From the NCBI GenBank assembly GCA_964036315.1, contig OZ038482.1:14517434-14581433 (forward strand): a stretch of 64,000 nt of DNA, written 5' to 3'. The position numbers and the translations under genes were made by a program. Below the pieces are notes generated by a model. That model searched no databases. It saw nothing but the letters and a program-made list of their open reading frames with translations, and was not told the DNA's origin. Every line of letters starts with the position of its first letter. The stretch's first letter is position 1. This DNA is from Acanthosepion esculentum. Its lineage: Eukaryota; Mollusca; Cephalopoda; Sepiida; Sepiidae. This document shows positions 20,309 to 31,198 of the stretch, piece after piece.

Positions 20309-21103
20309 TTATTTATTTTTTTCATTTTTGATTTTTAAGTAACGTAGTAAAAATTTGTTTTCATGTCTGCATTTTGAGATGAGCTTGGATCTTTTATTTA
20401 ATAATTTATTTTGGTCTGGGAAGGTAATGACAGCTATTTTTTCCTCTAAGCAAAGTTTGCAATTTTTTGATTGGTTATTGTAGGCTGGTGATCTTTTCCT
20501 TATTTTCCAAGATATTTTTGGTGTGGTGTGTGTTTTGTTTTTAATTTCCCAGATATACTTAGAAAGCATTGTGCTGTTCACATATTTACTATTTGTGAAA
20601 GATGTTTTGTGTACATAATTTCTTTGTTTCCAGGGTCCTTCAGTTACTCCTATGTATACTTTTTCTTCATTATCTGGTGATTTTCTCGTGGCTTGGTATA
20701 TTACGTTGTTTTGTAAACAATTACTGTTTAAGGGACATTCGTTCTTTATTCTGCAGTTGCACGTGAGTTTAATTTGTTTATGTGGTTTGTTGATAATTTT
20801 CCTGTTGTGCTGTTTTATCATTTGTGCCATGTTCTCAGTGCAACTGTAGCTGATTTTTACTGTGTTTTTGTTGAATATTTTGTGTAGGTGCTTGATTCCG
20901 GGAGGTGTTTGCGTAAAAGTTTGAAGAATATTTTTCCTACATTTGTTTTTACGTTTTTGCTGTAAGGTGGGTTGAACAATATGATATTTCTTTTCCTGTG
21001 TTGATTTTTTTGTGTTCTGTGGTGAGTATGCGAGTGTTGCTGGGAATCTGCTATCTTTTAGAGCTGACCCATATATATAAATAGCTGAGAAAAATAACAG
21101 CAC
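20309..21103 (-). CDS. PLE C-terminal fragment with GIY-YIG endonuclease
   Basis: The 264-residue open frame is the C-terminal part of a Penelope-like polyprotein. Residues 40-100 match the linker after the reverse transcriptase (KHLHKIFNKNTVKISYSC). Residues 115-129 hold a Cys cluster, CNCRIKNECPLNSNC. VIYQA at 134 and YIGVTEG at 150 are the GIY-YIG-type core, followed by RNYVHK, LSKYIWE and CLEEK. The domain nicks DNA for target-primed reverse transcription. The first ~15 residues come from the inverted terminal repeat, so the start is artificial and the protein is truncated. No internal stop is present. Confidence 0.75.
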   Translation of the reverse strand: MLLFFSAIYIYGSALKDSRFPATLAYSPQNTKKSTQEKKYHIVQPTLQQKRKNKCRKNILQTFTQTPPGIKHLHKIFNKNTVKISYSCTENMAQMIKQHNRKIINKPHKQIKLTCNCRIKNECPLNSNCLQNNVIYQATRKSPDNEEKVYIGVTEGPWKQRNYVHKTSFTNSKYVNSTMLSKYIWEIKNKTHTTPKISWKIRKRSPAYNNQSKNCKLCLEEKIAVITFPDQNKLLNKRSKLISKCRHENKFLLRYLKIKNEKNK

Positions 21104-21157
21104 TCATGGCCTGATGATTGCATCTAGCATGAAACAGACTGTCGCCTCTCAGTGTTG
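21098..21157 (+). ncRNA. Hammerhead ribozyme, canonical core
   Basis: CAGCACT (21098-21104), cat, GGC, CTGATGA (21111-21117), stem II TTGCATCTAGCAT (21118-21130), GAAA (21131-21134), CAGACTG, TC ending 21143, GCC, tctc, AGTGTTG (21151-21157). Stem I has seven outer pairs (one G-U) and three inner pairs around an internal loop. Stem III has three pairs and loop GAC. Stem II has three pairs, with a T-T at its base where most hammerheads have G-C. Cleavage is predicted after 21143. Confidence 0.8.
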
Positions 21158-21185
21158 ACTTCTATGTTCCCTTTTATATTAATAT

Positions 21186-21367
21186 ATATAATTATATATA
21201 TATATTGTAATAATGATAATCAAATATATAATATAATATAATAATAATATAATATAACAATAATATTATATAATATATATTTATATAATATATATAATAT
21301 AATAATAATATATAATATATATATATTATACATAATATAATAATAATATAATAATAATAATAATAAT

Positions 21368-21427
<60 letters not shown>

Positions 21428-21438
21428 TTTTGCATATA
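21186..21438. repeat. AT-only low-complexity tract
   Basis: TA, TAA and ATT repeats. Not coding. Confidence 0.9.
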
Positions 21439-21805
21439 CAGGGTGTCCATAAAGTTCATGTGCACTATAAAAAATTTATAACTTTATTTTTATTTGCGAT
21501 AGAAATAATTTGTAAAAAGGATTAGAAAAAAGTAAATCTATATTTTTTAAGGTTTTATTGAAATTTTAATTAAGTTTCCACATGTCCTCCATCATTAGCA
21601 ATACAAAGGGTAATACGATTTTGCAGTTCAGGGAAAACATTTGCCAACTGATTTACAGTAATGCCTGAAATCACATTAGTTATTTTAGCTATACTTAAAA
21701 CTAGGTGCATTAAACTTTATTACATTTTTTACAGATTATTTCTATCACAAATACAAATAAAGTTATAAATTTTTTAAAGTGCACACAAACTTTATGGACA
21801 CCCTG
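21439..21805. mobile_element. Mariner-type MITE with ~75-bp inverted ends
   Basis: CAGGGTGTCCATAAAGTT at 21439 and its complement ending at 21805. The arms stay similar for about 75 bp. Flanked by TATA. The 200-bp centre has no clear frame. Confidence 0.85.
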
Positions 21806-21829
21806 TATACATATAACATATAATATAAT

Positions 21830-22192
21830 TAATATAATAATAATTAATTATATAATATTAATTAATATAATTATATATATATACACATATAATGATATTG
21901 ATATAATGTGAGAGCAATTAGTAATAATTGTAAGAGTAGGTCAGATTAAAATATTCAATCAGGTGTAACATTTTGAAATTATAATTAATCATTGATATCT
22001 TGAAAAAAAATCGTATATCAAGATATTCATCTGCAACATTTCTCATTCTCAAAAAAAATAGTTTTCAGGCTTTTAACATCAGTGCTTTTGAAAATGGGAT
22101 AGATGTTGCCTGGCTTCATATTAAAAAAAAGATTCCCCATCAATTCATTCATTGTTTTTTTTTCTGCTTCACCAGTTTAAAATGGGTTCCAC
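21830..22192. other. No feature recognised
   Basis: AT-rich; the first 70 bp are AATTA repeats. Confidence 0.35.
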
Positions 22193-22340
22193 CCTTATGC
22201 AAATGAATTGAAAGAACTGCTTTAGTTTTAGACCCACTGGAGTGACAGGGTGTAATCGATTTCTATTTTATCCTCAGATTAGGTCATTTGCAGTGGTGTG
22301 CAGTAATATGAATCTATTTTCGGGTATAGTTTCTGTAATG
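22193..22340 (+). mobile_element. Partial left end of the Tc1-type element
   Basis: cccttatgcaaatgaattga and ccactggagtgacagggtgt repeat the first 150 bp of the element at 22371, so the left end is duplicated. Confidence 0.65.
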
Positions 22341-22370
22341 TATTCACAAGGTATTTACAAAAGCATTATA

Positions 22371-22925
22371 TACACCCTTGTGCAAATTAATTGAAACAAC
22401 TGCTTTAGTTTCTTTTTTTTACTATACAGTCAGTTTTAGACCAACTGGAGTGACAGGGTGTAATTGATTTCTATTTTTTTCTCAGATTAGGTCATTTGCT
22501 GTGGTGTGCAGTAATATTTTCAGGGTGTATGATGAAATTTTTTTGTCCTTGAAAAATATTGCATCACCCATGATTGCATTAGATTTTTATCATGCCCAGA
22601 CACTTGAATGTCGATTAGTTTTCCTACGGCCATTGTCTGCAATGAAGATTACTCGAAGGAATTGTACAAAATTTATAACGCTGCATGAACACAATGGCAA
22701 GCCTTACCAGTGAGCAAATCAAAGTACTATCGCCTGGCTTGGAAACTCTCCTGATTTAAATCCAATCGAGAATCTGTGGTCTATCTGCAAGAAATGACTT
22801 CATGGAATGGATATACAAAGGACTAACATGTGCACTGGGTCATGTTTCATTGGGAAAATATGAAAAAAGTAAATAATAATAATGGAATTATTCGTTTTGT
22901 TTCAATTAATTTGCACAAGGGTATA
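22371..22925 (+). mobile_element. Internally deleted Tc1-type element
   Basis: Inverted ends of about 28 bp: CCCTTGTGCAAATTAATTGA at the left and its complement ending at 22925. At 22741 the frame reads GNSPDLNPIENLWSICKK, the C-terminal DDE-region signature of Tc1 transposases. Upstream text is broken. The element is about 555 bp against about 1.3 kb or more for intact members. Confidence 0.8.
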
Positions 22926-23593
22926 CTTGTCTTACACCTGAACTTGATGGGTTACAATTTTTTCATTTTGATTGGGGGAAAACTTTAAGCATTAAAAATG
23001 GAATTTTATTCTGATGTATTTTTTTTTATCTTTTGCTTTATTTTATTAATTAGCTGAGCACGATAAATATTTTTTACTTCAAAATCAAAGGACACAACAG
23101 GTATTTAAGAATTTAGCCAGAGTAGTTTTGCTTCTTTTTTTTTTAAAAGAAACTGATCAAAACCTTTCCTGATTTTCCCCAGATACAATTTCTTCAATGA
23201 CTTGTCATTCTGATCTGAGCCAAATAAATTTTTCAGATTTTATTTTACAGGAATTTTGTTAAGAATATTTCCAATTTTGCCATGGTAATATAGAATCGAA
23301 AATAGGTTTCTTTTTTTTTCAAACTCAACATAGGTTTGTGAACATGAGAAATATTGCTTTCTTTATTAATTTCATAACCAAATCTTTTCGTAAAATAAGC
23401 CTTTCTTTTCAGTCAATGAATTTATCTATCGGTGATATAGTCAGTTAGCCAGAAAGAGTGAAGGAAGATGTTGGAAGATACATAAGATTATTTAAACCCA
23501 AAATATCTTGCTTGAACCTGAATCACTTAGAATGAATACCATTGAATACAAATAATTTATTGTTCAAAATAAAGCATGAATAGTTTATATACA

Positions 23594-23597
<4 letters not shown>
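22926..23597. other. No feature recognised
   Basis: AT-rich, no gene signal. Confidence 0.35.

Positions 23598-23643
<46 letters not shown>
23598..23643. repeat. (TA)n microsatellite
   Basis: About 22 TA units. Confidence 0.95.
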
Positions 23644-23649
<6 letters not shown>

Positions 23650-24008
23650 TGATGCATGTTTTATTAAATAATATACACAAGTTTTGTCTATTTATTTTAA
23701 GTATACACAAGTTTGTCATTGCTTTGAAATTTTTCATACAGCAAAAACAGACTATCATTATTGTTTTGTCCATGTATTGTTTAATATATTAAAATGTAAT
23801 TTTCATCTTTGATAATGGCTTATGTAAGCCGAAAGCTTAGATAGGATTTAAACATGTATCAATATGGTGATTTCCTTTCGTCATTCAACGATAATGTGAT
23901 TAAGCTTATCAGACAATATGAAAGGAACTTACTTAAAATAAATAGACAAAACTTTTCTACATTATTTAATGAAACATGCATCAATGAAAACTTGCTGCCT
24001 AAATATAC

Positions 24009-24050
<42 letters not shown>
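23650..24050 (+). repeat. PLE-end relic with duplicated coding-like text
   Basis: TGATAATGGC, loop, GCC, GAAAGC at about 23812-23840 is a relative of the motif at 10060. aaaataaatagacaaaactt with tgaaacatgcatcaat at 23935-23985 recurs inverted at 23650-23700, so the tract is partly a foldback. (TA)n lies at 24013-24048. Confidence 0.4.
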
Positions 24051-24084
24051 ATAGTTTTGAGAATGATCTGAAGATATTTTGACT

Positions 24085-24345
24085 TTAAGCAGTCTGTGGT
24101 CCTATCATCAAATCAGTCTTACTTTAAAACCCTCCTGTGGTCATACTATCAAATTAGTCTGTGGACCAACCTTCAAAACTGTCTTTTGCCCTACCTTAAA
24201 ATCTGTCTCTGGTCTTACTTTCAAATCAGTTTAACCTTGAAACCAATCTGTGCTCTTATCTTCAAATCAGTCTGTGGTCCTACCTTCAGACCAGCCTGCA
24301 GTCCTACCAAAAAAATGTCTGCAGCCCTACCTTCAAATGAGCCAG
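24085..24345 (+). repeat. Degenerate ~30-bp tandem repeat
   Basis: tcagtctgtggtcctacctt and relatives recur about eight to nine times with many substitutions. The open frame over it is a by-product. Confidence 0.65.
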
Positions 24346-25029
24346 TGATTTTACTTTTAAATCTATAATTCAATTTTTTAAGGTCTGAGATATCAAATCA
24401 AACAATCTAAAGCCTCCTGATCAGCAGTTCACAAACTTCCAGTTATTGTTAATTTCCACTTCTATGAGATTTTTCTTAATTTTATTTGCTTTTAGTCACA
24501 ATATCCTGATTGTCATACCACATTTACCTCAAGTATACATGAAAAAGTTTTGGACAAAAATAATTTATTTCTATCTTCAATGCTGTTTCATCACCTAAAA
24601 ATATTTGATCCCATTTTTATCTCTTTAGATTACTGTATTTTCCAGCTTACAAGATGCACTTTTTTCCTAAAAAATACCCCCCAAAATTATGTGTACATCT
24701 TCCAAGACAAATGTAAGGCAATGCTCAGGCTTAAGTAAGCTTGGACGGTCACCCAATTGGCTTAATTGATAGGGATGTGGAATTGTATGTTGAGTCATTA
24801 CACTATAATGTTAGCTATCTATCTAATTCAGCCATTTATATGATGCAACATCAGTACTTAGCTGTTACAAGTATTTCCAAGACTATAAACCTTCCTGGAG
24901 CTGAGCCACAAGCTTAAACATGCTCTATTTAATAGCAGCAGTGGGAGCCTTTATACTCTTGACTAATATGTCATTGCCATACAAACAAAATCGGACAAGT
25001 GATTAATGTAAACAATACTTGGCGCCAGT
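24346..25029. other. No feature recognised
   Basis: No gene or repeat that I can support. Confidence 0.35.
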
Positions 25030-25865
25030 ATGTAAGTATGTAAAAATGCTCCAAGGTATGTCCTACTGTTAAAACTGTTTCAAGGAATATCCTACTATTA
25101 AAAATGCTCCATGGAATATCCTACTGATAAAAAATACTCTATGGAATATCCAATTGTTAAAAATGCTCCAAGGAATACCTTACTGTTAAAAATGCTCTAT
25201 GGAATATCCAACTGTTAAAAATGCTCCACTGAATATCCTACTGTTAAAAAAGCTCCATGGAATATCCTACTGATAAAAAATACTCCAAGGAATATCCAAC
25301 TGTTAAAAATGCTCCAAGGAATATCCAACTGTTAAAAATGCTGCAATGAATATCCTACTGTTAAAAATGCTCTATGGAATATCCAACTGTTAAAAATGAT
25401 CCATGGAATATCCTACTGTTAAAAATACTCCATGGAATATCCTACTGTTAAAAATGCTCTATGGAATATCCAACTGTTAAAAATGCTCTATGGAAAATCC
25501 TACTGTTAAAAATGCTCCATGGAATATCCAACTGTTAAAAATGCTCTATGGAATATCCTACTGTCAAAAATGCTCCATGGAATATCCTACTGTTAAAAAT
25601 GCTCCATGGAATATCCTACTGTTAAAAATGCTCCATGGAATATTCTACTGTTAAAAATGCTCCATGGAATATCCTACTGTTAAAAATGCTCCATGGAATA
25701 TCCTACTGTTAAAAATGCTCTATGGTATATCTTACTGTTAAAAATGCTCCAAGGAATATCCAACTGTATAAAAATGCACCAACGAATATTCTACTGTTAG
25801 AAATTCTCCAAGGAATATCCAACTGTTAAAAATTCTCCAAGGAATATTCTTCCGCTAGAATGGTA
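25030..25865 (+). repeat. 29-bp minisatellite, about 28 units
   Basis: The unit is tgctccatggaatatcctac with tgttaaaaa, period 29. Variants ccatgg/ctatgg/ccaagg and cctac/ccaac alternate in blocks, which suggests stepwise duplication of several units at a time. Confidence 0.95.
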
Positions 25866-26319
25866 ATTTGAATGAGGAATGGAATATGATATTTAGACCG
25901 AGCATTCAGCAAATGAAGATGTAATCATCTTTAAAGAAGTTAAAGAAAATGGAAAAAAAATGATTTCCTGTACAAATGATCTGCATTGAAAATAGTAATT
26001 TTTCTGCTTCGCCATGTTCGCCATACATATGAATGCGTATATCATAATGTCAACCAGTTATCTTGTTTTTATATTTATATTTGAAAAACATATTGAATAT
26101 TCTAATTGAATTTTCTCGGAACACTAAATGAAAATATATGTCCATTCAATATGAATAAAAATAGAAATTACATCTATTTTTTTCTCAGCAGTTCCTCTTG
26201 AACTTATATTACAAATATAAATAACCTGATATTTCTCTTAATCTGCTTTGTCACCAGAACATACTTACTATCAATCAGTTATGTGCCATATGAGATACAC
26301 ACTTAGGCAATCTCTTATC
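25866..26319. other. No feature recognised
   Basis: AT-rich, no gene signal. Confidence 0.35.
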
Positions 26320-26585
26320 TTTTGATAAATGACTGACGAGGCAGATTTTTTCCCACAGTAGGTTACCATTTCTTTCTGCGGTAGACCAGTTGCCATCCAA
26401 GGTTATAGAACCCGGTCTGTCCTGCTATTTACCCACAGCTGGGGGGAGAAGAAGAAGATTCATACTTTTCCCAAGGGTATTAGCACACAAGTGAATGTAA
26501 TGGAATATCCTACTGCTGACTGGAATTCAAACTTAACTCTCCAATTCTTCAATCCGAGCCGCTATCCATTATTTCACTGTGCCTC
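26320..26585 (-). mobile_element. tRNA-SINE family 2
   Basis: On the minus strand: head ggcacagtgaaataatggat, ggctcgg and gtttgaattccag (A- and B-box-like), body cccttgggaaaag, ccagctgtgggtaaatagca and ggacagaccgggttctat, tail ctgcctcgtcagtcat. Copies are at 40205, 40460 and 55095. This copy holds an extra ggaatatcctactg. Confidence 0.7.
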
Positions 26586-26590
26586 CTATC

Positions 26591-26682
26591 ACCCTCATAG
26601 CTCAGTCGGTAGAGCATCAGACTTTTAAGGAATACTCTAGTAAGTCATCTGAGGGTCTGGGGTTCGAGTTCCCAGAAAGGCT
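26591..26682 (+). tRNA. tRNA-Lys(TTT)-like gene or pseudogene with 19-nt intron
   Basis: D arm TAGCTCAGTCGGTAGAGC, anticodon arm CAGA CTTTTA, a 19-base insert at the standard intron site after position 37, then A TCTG, variable AGGGTC, and T arm TGGGG TTCGAGT TCCCA. Anticodon TTT predicts lysine. The acceptor ends (ACCCTCA and GAAAGGC) pair at only about three of seven positions, so this may be a pseudogene. It abuts the head of a SINE copy. Confidence 0.55.
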
Positions 26683-26929
26683 ACAAATACTTACCATAGT
26701 TACCTAATAATATATCCATCCAAATTCTTTACAAAGATGTTCTAAAAAGCAGCAGTTAATAAACATGCCATGTGATTTAAAACTTCTAGTAATGACAAAG
26801 CAACCCTTACACTTTCCTTTCAATTCATTCTGGTATTTTAAATTTGGAATATTAAAATTTTTTTGTGCATTAATGAAATAACATGATCTTTATTTCTTCT
26901 ATGTGCCATATATCTTCATCACGAGGGTG
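26683..26929. other. Unassigned sequence
   Basis: No feature seen. Confidence 0.3.
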
Positions 26930-27500
26930 ATCATGGCTCTCCACAACTTCCTATCCAATGCAGCTCTTAGTAATGCATGTCTTCTTACCAAACCTCATAC
27001 TCACTGTTCTCTCATCAATTCATATTAGCTCATTAGGTAAGGGGTGGGGCTGTTGATGCTTTCCTACATGTCTTCTTTACGTATCCTGTGAGTGTCAAAT
27101 TTTCTGATTTCGTTTCCTTTATGCCTCCGATCAATTTCAGCCGACTCTTTCTGATTGTAAATATGTCCTTTCTATTTAAATTTGCATTAAGTTCTCTGCA
27201 TTGCTTACATTCTCTTTATATAGTATTCTCAGCATCCTCCCGAAGAAACCACATCTCTGTGAGGAAATTGTCCAGCATTCCCTGCCATATAGGAGGACAG
27301 ATATTACATAGCAGTTCAGCATGTTTTTCTTTGTTTCTAATGAAATTTTCCTAATATTCAGTTTAGCTTTTGGAAGGCACCTTTCATCATTCCAATGCAT
27401 CGTCAGATTTTTCAGTGTCACATGTTCTGTTAAAACATTCCCCAGACATTTAAGCTTCTATGCTTGATTTTGAATTCTCCAAATCTTAGTTTGCATTTTG
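26930..27500 (-). pseudogene. RTE-type LINE ORF2 C-terminal relic
   Basis: Minus-strand frame reads KNLTMHWNDERCLPKAKLNI, LETKKNMLNCYVISVLLYGR, ECWTISSQ, CGFFGRMLRILYKENVSNAE. The VLLYG-ECWTIS block followed by a RRMLRI-type block is typical of RTE-type ORF2 C-termini and matches 45508-45942. Downstream to 26930 the frame is broken by stops. Confidence 0.7.
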
Positions 27501-28259
27501 GGGCTTTACTCTTGCAGACAACAATACTGCTTGCAAACGATCTTTCCAGAAATCTGTTTTGATTTGCTTCATTCATCAAATGTGTTGTGTTCATTAACAA
27601 ATAAAAATTAATTATAGTGTCAAAAATGATTATAATAAACTAATTATCACAATTATAATTATCATTAATTCACTCTTTCTAAATCAATGAGAATCGAACC
27701 CACTTTTCTCCTCTACACACACACATATGCGACATTCTCACGATCGAGCAGGCAGTCAATACGGATAGGCTGTCAACACGTACATCAACAAAAATGTTGC
27801 CTCCTTTTCCTTTTTCATGCCATAATAGCAACATTTATTTTTTAGCACTCAACAAAAATTTGAACTATGAAAACATCAGACATTTCTTGTATTTTCCAGC
27901 TAAATTATTTGGACACTCATTACACACGCCTATAAATAAAACGTATGAGAAAGACTGTATTTATTTGTTAGCTTATCATTCTGTTGGTTTTCAATCGATA
28001 TTTGATCTACATTTGATCTTAGACTCACAATTTTACAGTCTTACTGTCTGTCATGTCTTCAACACCACATAAAAACCACATAATAAATAATAATTGCTTT
28101 ATTGTTTCTACATTTTGCTGTTTCTCCTTTTTATGACTATCATTGTATATATGATAGGGGGTTAATAATTATTTACTCAGAATTATAAATCCCCTATAAA
28201 TAGATGAGCTTGAATGAATTGTTAGTTATGCAACACAACAAAATAATCCTGGCTCATCT
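27501..28259. other. No feature recognised
   Basis: The open frame at 27794-28072 has ordinary-looking composition but no family I recognise. Confidence 0.3.
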
Positions 28260-29390
28260 TCATTGTACTTTATTCATTCATTGTATTGATTGTAGTTATT
28301 GTATTCATTAAATTCATTCATTCAATGTATTTATTTTAATTGTATTCATTGAATTCATTCATTCATTATAATGATTGTAGTTATTGTATTCATTCAATCA
28401 GGGTATTCAGTCATTCATTGTATTTATTGTATTCATCCATTCATTGTATTTATTGCAGTCATTCATTACATTTATTCATTCATTGTATTTATTCATAATT
28501 GTATTTATTGTATTCATTGTATCATTCATTGTATTTATTGTATGTATTCATTCATTGTATTTATTGCATTCATTTATTGTATTTATGGTATCTATTTTAT
28601 TCATTGTATTTATTGTATTCATTGTATTTATTAATTGATTGTATTTATTGTATTCATTCATTGTATTTATTGTATTCATTGCATTTATTAATTCATTGTA
28701 TTCATTGTATTTATTCATAGTATTGATTGTAGTTATTGTATTCATTCATTGTATTTATTGTAGTTATTGTATTCATTGAATTCCTTAATTCATTGTATTT
28801 ATTGTAGTTATTTTATTCATTGAATTCATTAATTCCTTGTATTGATTATATTGATTGTATCCATTCTCTCATTGCATTGATTTTAGTTATTGTATTCATT
28901 GGATACATTCATTCATTATATTGATTGTAGTTATTGTATTCATTGCATTCATTCATTGTATTCAATCATTCATAGTATTTATTGTATTCATCCATTCATT
29001 GTATTTATTGCAGTCTTTCATTGTATTTATTCATCATTGCATTTATTCATCATTGTATTTCTTCATAATTATATTTGTTGTAGTCATTGTATTTATTGTA
29101 TTCATTGTATTTATTAATCCATTGTCTTTATTGTATTCATTTATTGTATTTATGGTATCTATTTTATTCATTGTATTGATTGTATTTATAGTATTTACTG
29201 TATTCATTCATTCATTGATTGTATTTATTTTATTCATTCATTTATTGTATTCATTCATTATTTATTCATTTTTGAATTTATTGTATTCATTGATTGTATT
29301 TATTCATTGTATTTTATTGATTCATTGTATTTATTGTATTCATTCATTTATTGTATTTATTGTATTCATTGTATTTATTCATTCATTGGA
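28260..29390 (+). repeat. (ATTCATTGTATTT)-type simple repeat, 1.1 kb
   Basis: Mixed units of attcattgt and atttattgt recur without fixed higher order. Long frames of I, V, F, Y, H and S across it reflect the repeat. Confidence 0.9.
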
Positions 29391-29524
29391 CTTCAAGCAT
29401 ATCAATTATAATGTGGAACGGAAAGACTAATTGAGCAATGATATAATGAAAGTATTACAAAATATGAAAATAATATATTCTCTGTATATTTGTCTGTGTA
29501 TATGTGTGTGTATATATGTATGTA

Positions 29525-29643
29525 TGGGAAAGTGGGTAGAACGTTCACTTTCTGACCATGAGGACAGGGTTCAGATCTACCAGTTTACTATAGAAACTGC
29601 AATGATATCTTGCAGCCCTATGGTCCTCAAGGAATTGAAAGGC

Positions 29644-29660
<17 letters not shown>
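29525..29660 (+). mobile_element. tRNA-headed SINE, third family (short)
   Basis: gggtagaacgttcactttct and gggttcagatctaccag look like A- and B-box regions. The tail cctcaaggaattgaaaggca is duplicated at 29710-29730 beyond a TA tract. Confidence 0.5.
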
Positions 29661-29695
<35 letters not shown>

Positions 29696-29727
29696 AAGTA
29701 AAGCCAATCCTCAAGGAATTGAAAGGC

Positions 29728-29762
<35 letters not shown>
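29648..29762. repeat. Two (TA)n tracts around a SINE tail duplicate
   Basis: TA tracts at 29648-29692 and 29730-29762. Confidence 0.9.
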
Positions 29763-29766
<4 letters not shown>

Positions 29767-30094
29767 TAGCAGCATGGGCCGGCGTTGCCTGGGCTTGATT
29801 AAAAAATCGTACAACTCATACAGCAATCGCTATCACTAATAATAATAAAAACATGTTGAAATCACTACACAAAAGCTGTCATGTTTCAATACTATGCCTG
29901 AAGAAGTACAATCATTGTATTCAAACATGAAAGATTTGCTGTAACAATTTCAACATGTTTTTATTATAATCTCTTATGATAAAAAAATAAAAATAATAAT
30001 AATATATTACTCTACTTTGTATTGAGCATTGTTTTAAAGTAAATGCTGCAAACAGTGAATTTTTACTCCATCTGTTCTTTCTTTCATTTGTGTG
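29763..30094. other. Fragment of a dispersed repeat and PLE end
   Basis: actagcagcatgggccggcg at 29764 is related to actagcagtataacccgtct at 33113. 30015-30090 has attgagcattgttttaaa and tgttctttctttc, the PLE-end repeat in minus orientation. Confidence 0.4.
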
Positions 30095-30120
30095 TATATA
30101 TATATATATACATATATATA

Positions 30121-30174
<54 letters not shown>

Positions 30175-30176
30175 TC

Positions 30177-30270
<94 letters not shown>
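30095..30270. repeat. (TA)n and (GATA)n microsatellite
   Basis: About 140 bp of TA repeats pass into eight to nine GATA units. Confidence 0.95.
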
Positions 30271-30271
<1 letters not shown>

Positions 30272-30701
30272 GACAGTACTTTAGTGAATGTATTTTTATG
30301 AATCTGACAGATTTGTATCACTTTAAACTTCCTGATAAAGGGCACAAATTTTTCTTTAATAAAATTTCTTGAATATTCAGGCTGATAGGTGAAAATAAAT
30401 AAATGTACCATTTAATAAATAAATGGAACATCTACTCACATATGAGTATCCACTAAAAGTAATGTTTAAATTGATGTAAATAGTTGAGTATGAAATGGAC
30501 AAAGTCTGACAATTATTTTAATATATTTTATTGTTATACGTTAATTATATAGACACAAATATTTAAGTAAATACCCTGTTTATAATAAACAGTATTAACA
30601 ACATTTACCGGCCTGAACATCCAAGAAATTTTCATAGAAAGGTTTGAGGGAAATCATGGAAAATTGTAGTTTAAAAGCATTAAAATCAACCCTGCTAACC
30701 A
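30271..30701. other. No feature recognised
   Basis: No gene signal. Confidence 0.35.
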
Positions 30702-30789
30702 GACGCTCCTCTGTAGCTAAACAGGCTGTATGAGGCTATACGATGGTTCTGTGTAGGATACAGGTTCAATTCCTATCAGAAGGCGCATA
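30702..30789 (+). mobile_element. tRNA-like fragment
   Basis: gtagctaaacaggctgt and caggttcaattcctatcag resemble A and B boxes about 45 bp apart. The ends do not pair as an acceptor stem. Probably a SINE head. Confidence 0.35.
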
Positions 30790-30819
30790 TATATATATAT
30801 ATATGTATATATATAGTAT

Positions 30820-31110
30820 TTACATTATTCTTTGTCGCCATATTTGTCACAACGTTTTGGCCGTTGTACGCTCCGGCCTTCTTCAGGTGGTTGGAATTTC
30901 GAACCGAACCCTTTATTTCGATCACTGGGGTAGACTGTTCTAGTTCCACGAGCCTCTTTCCTCTGAAAGTTCTCCACTGCCTGAACTGGGTATTGAACTC
31001 ACACTCTTTGGGTCTGTTACTGGATCTAACCAACACCTTTATCCACCGTACCATGTGTCCTTGAGGACATCTGGGTATGAATTTCTGAGTATTATAAACC
31101 TAATTTTTCA
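30820..31110 (-). mobile_element. tRNA-SINE family 1
   Basis: Minus strand: head from catggtacggtggataaagg to gtgtgagttcaatacccag, body tggaactagaacagtctacc and aaagggttcggttcgaa, then cctgaagaaggccggagcgt, cggccaaaacgttgtgac. It lies directly beyond the 3' end of the PLE. Confidence 0.7.
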
Positions 31111-31198
31111 GCAACCATTTTTTACCAGTACTCATATTGCAATTTTGCTGTTATCATTTCATGTTCTTTACCAGATCTCATATTGCAACTTTTTGTTA

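Larger units (their letters stand above)
19380..21185 (-). mobile_element. Penelope-like element flanked by inverted hammerheads
   Basis: The left end (19380-19525, minus strand) and right end (21065-21185, plus strand) are inverted copies of about 120 bp, each with a hammerhead. Between them, on the minus strand, lies the PLE C-terminal coding region and a T-rich (plus strand) 3' non-coding region, 19530-20308. The reverse transcriptase is missing. PLEs are known to have terminal repeats in direct or inverted order and hammerheads in them. Confidence 0.75.

Noticed and set aside
25030..25865. CRISPR-like array
   Set aside because: Units are contiguous 29-mers with no unique spacers; eukaryotic minisatellite.
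28371..29430. Long frames of I, V, F, Y, H and S
   Set aside because: Simple repeat of attcattgt-type units translated.
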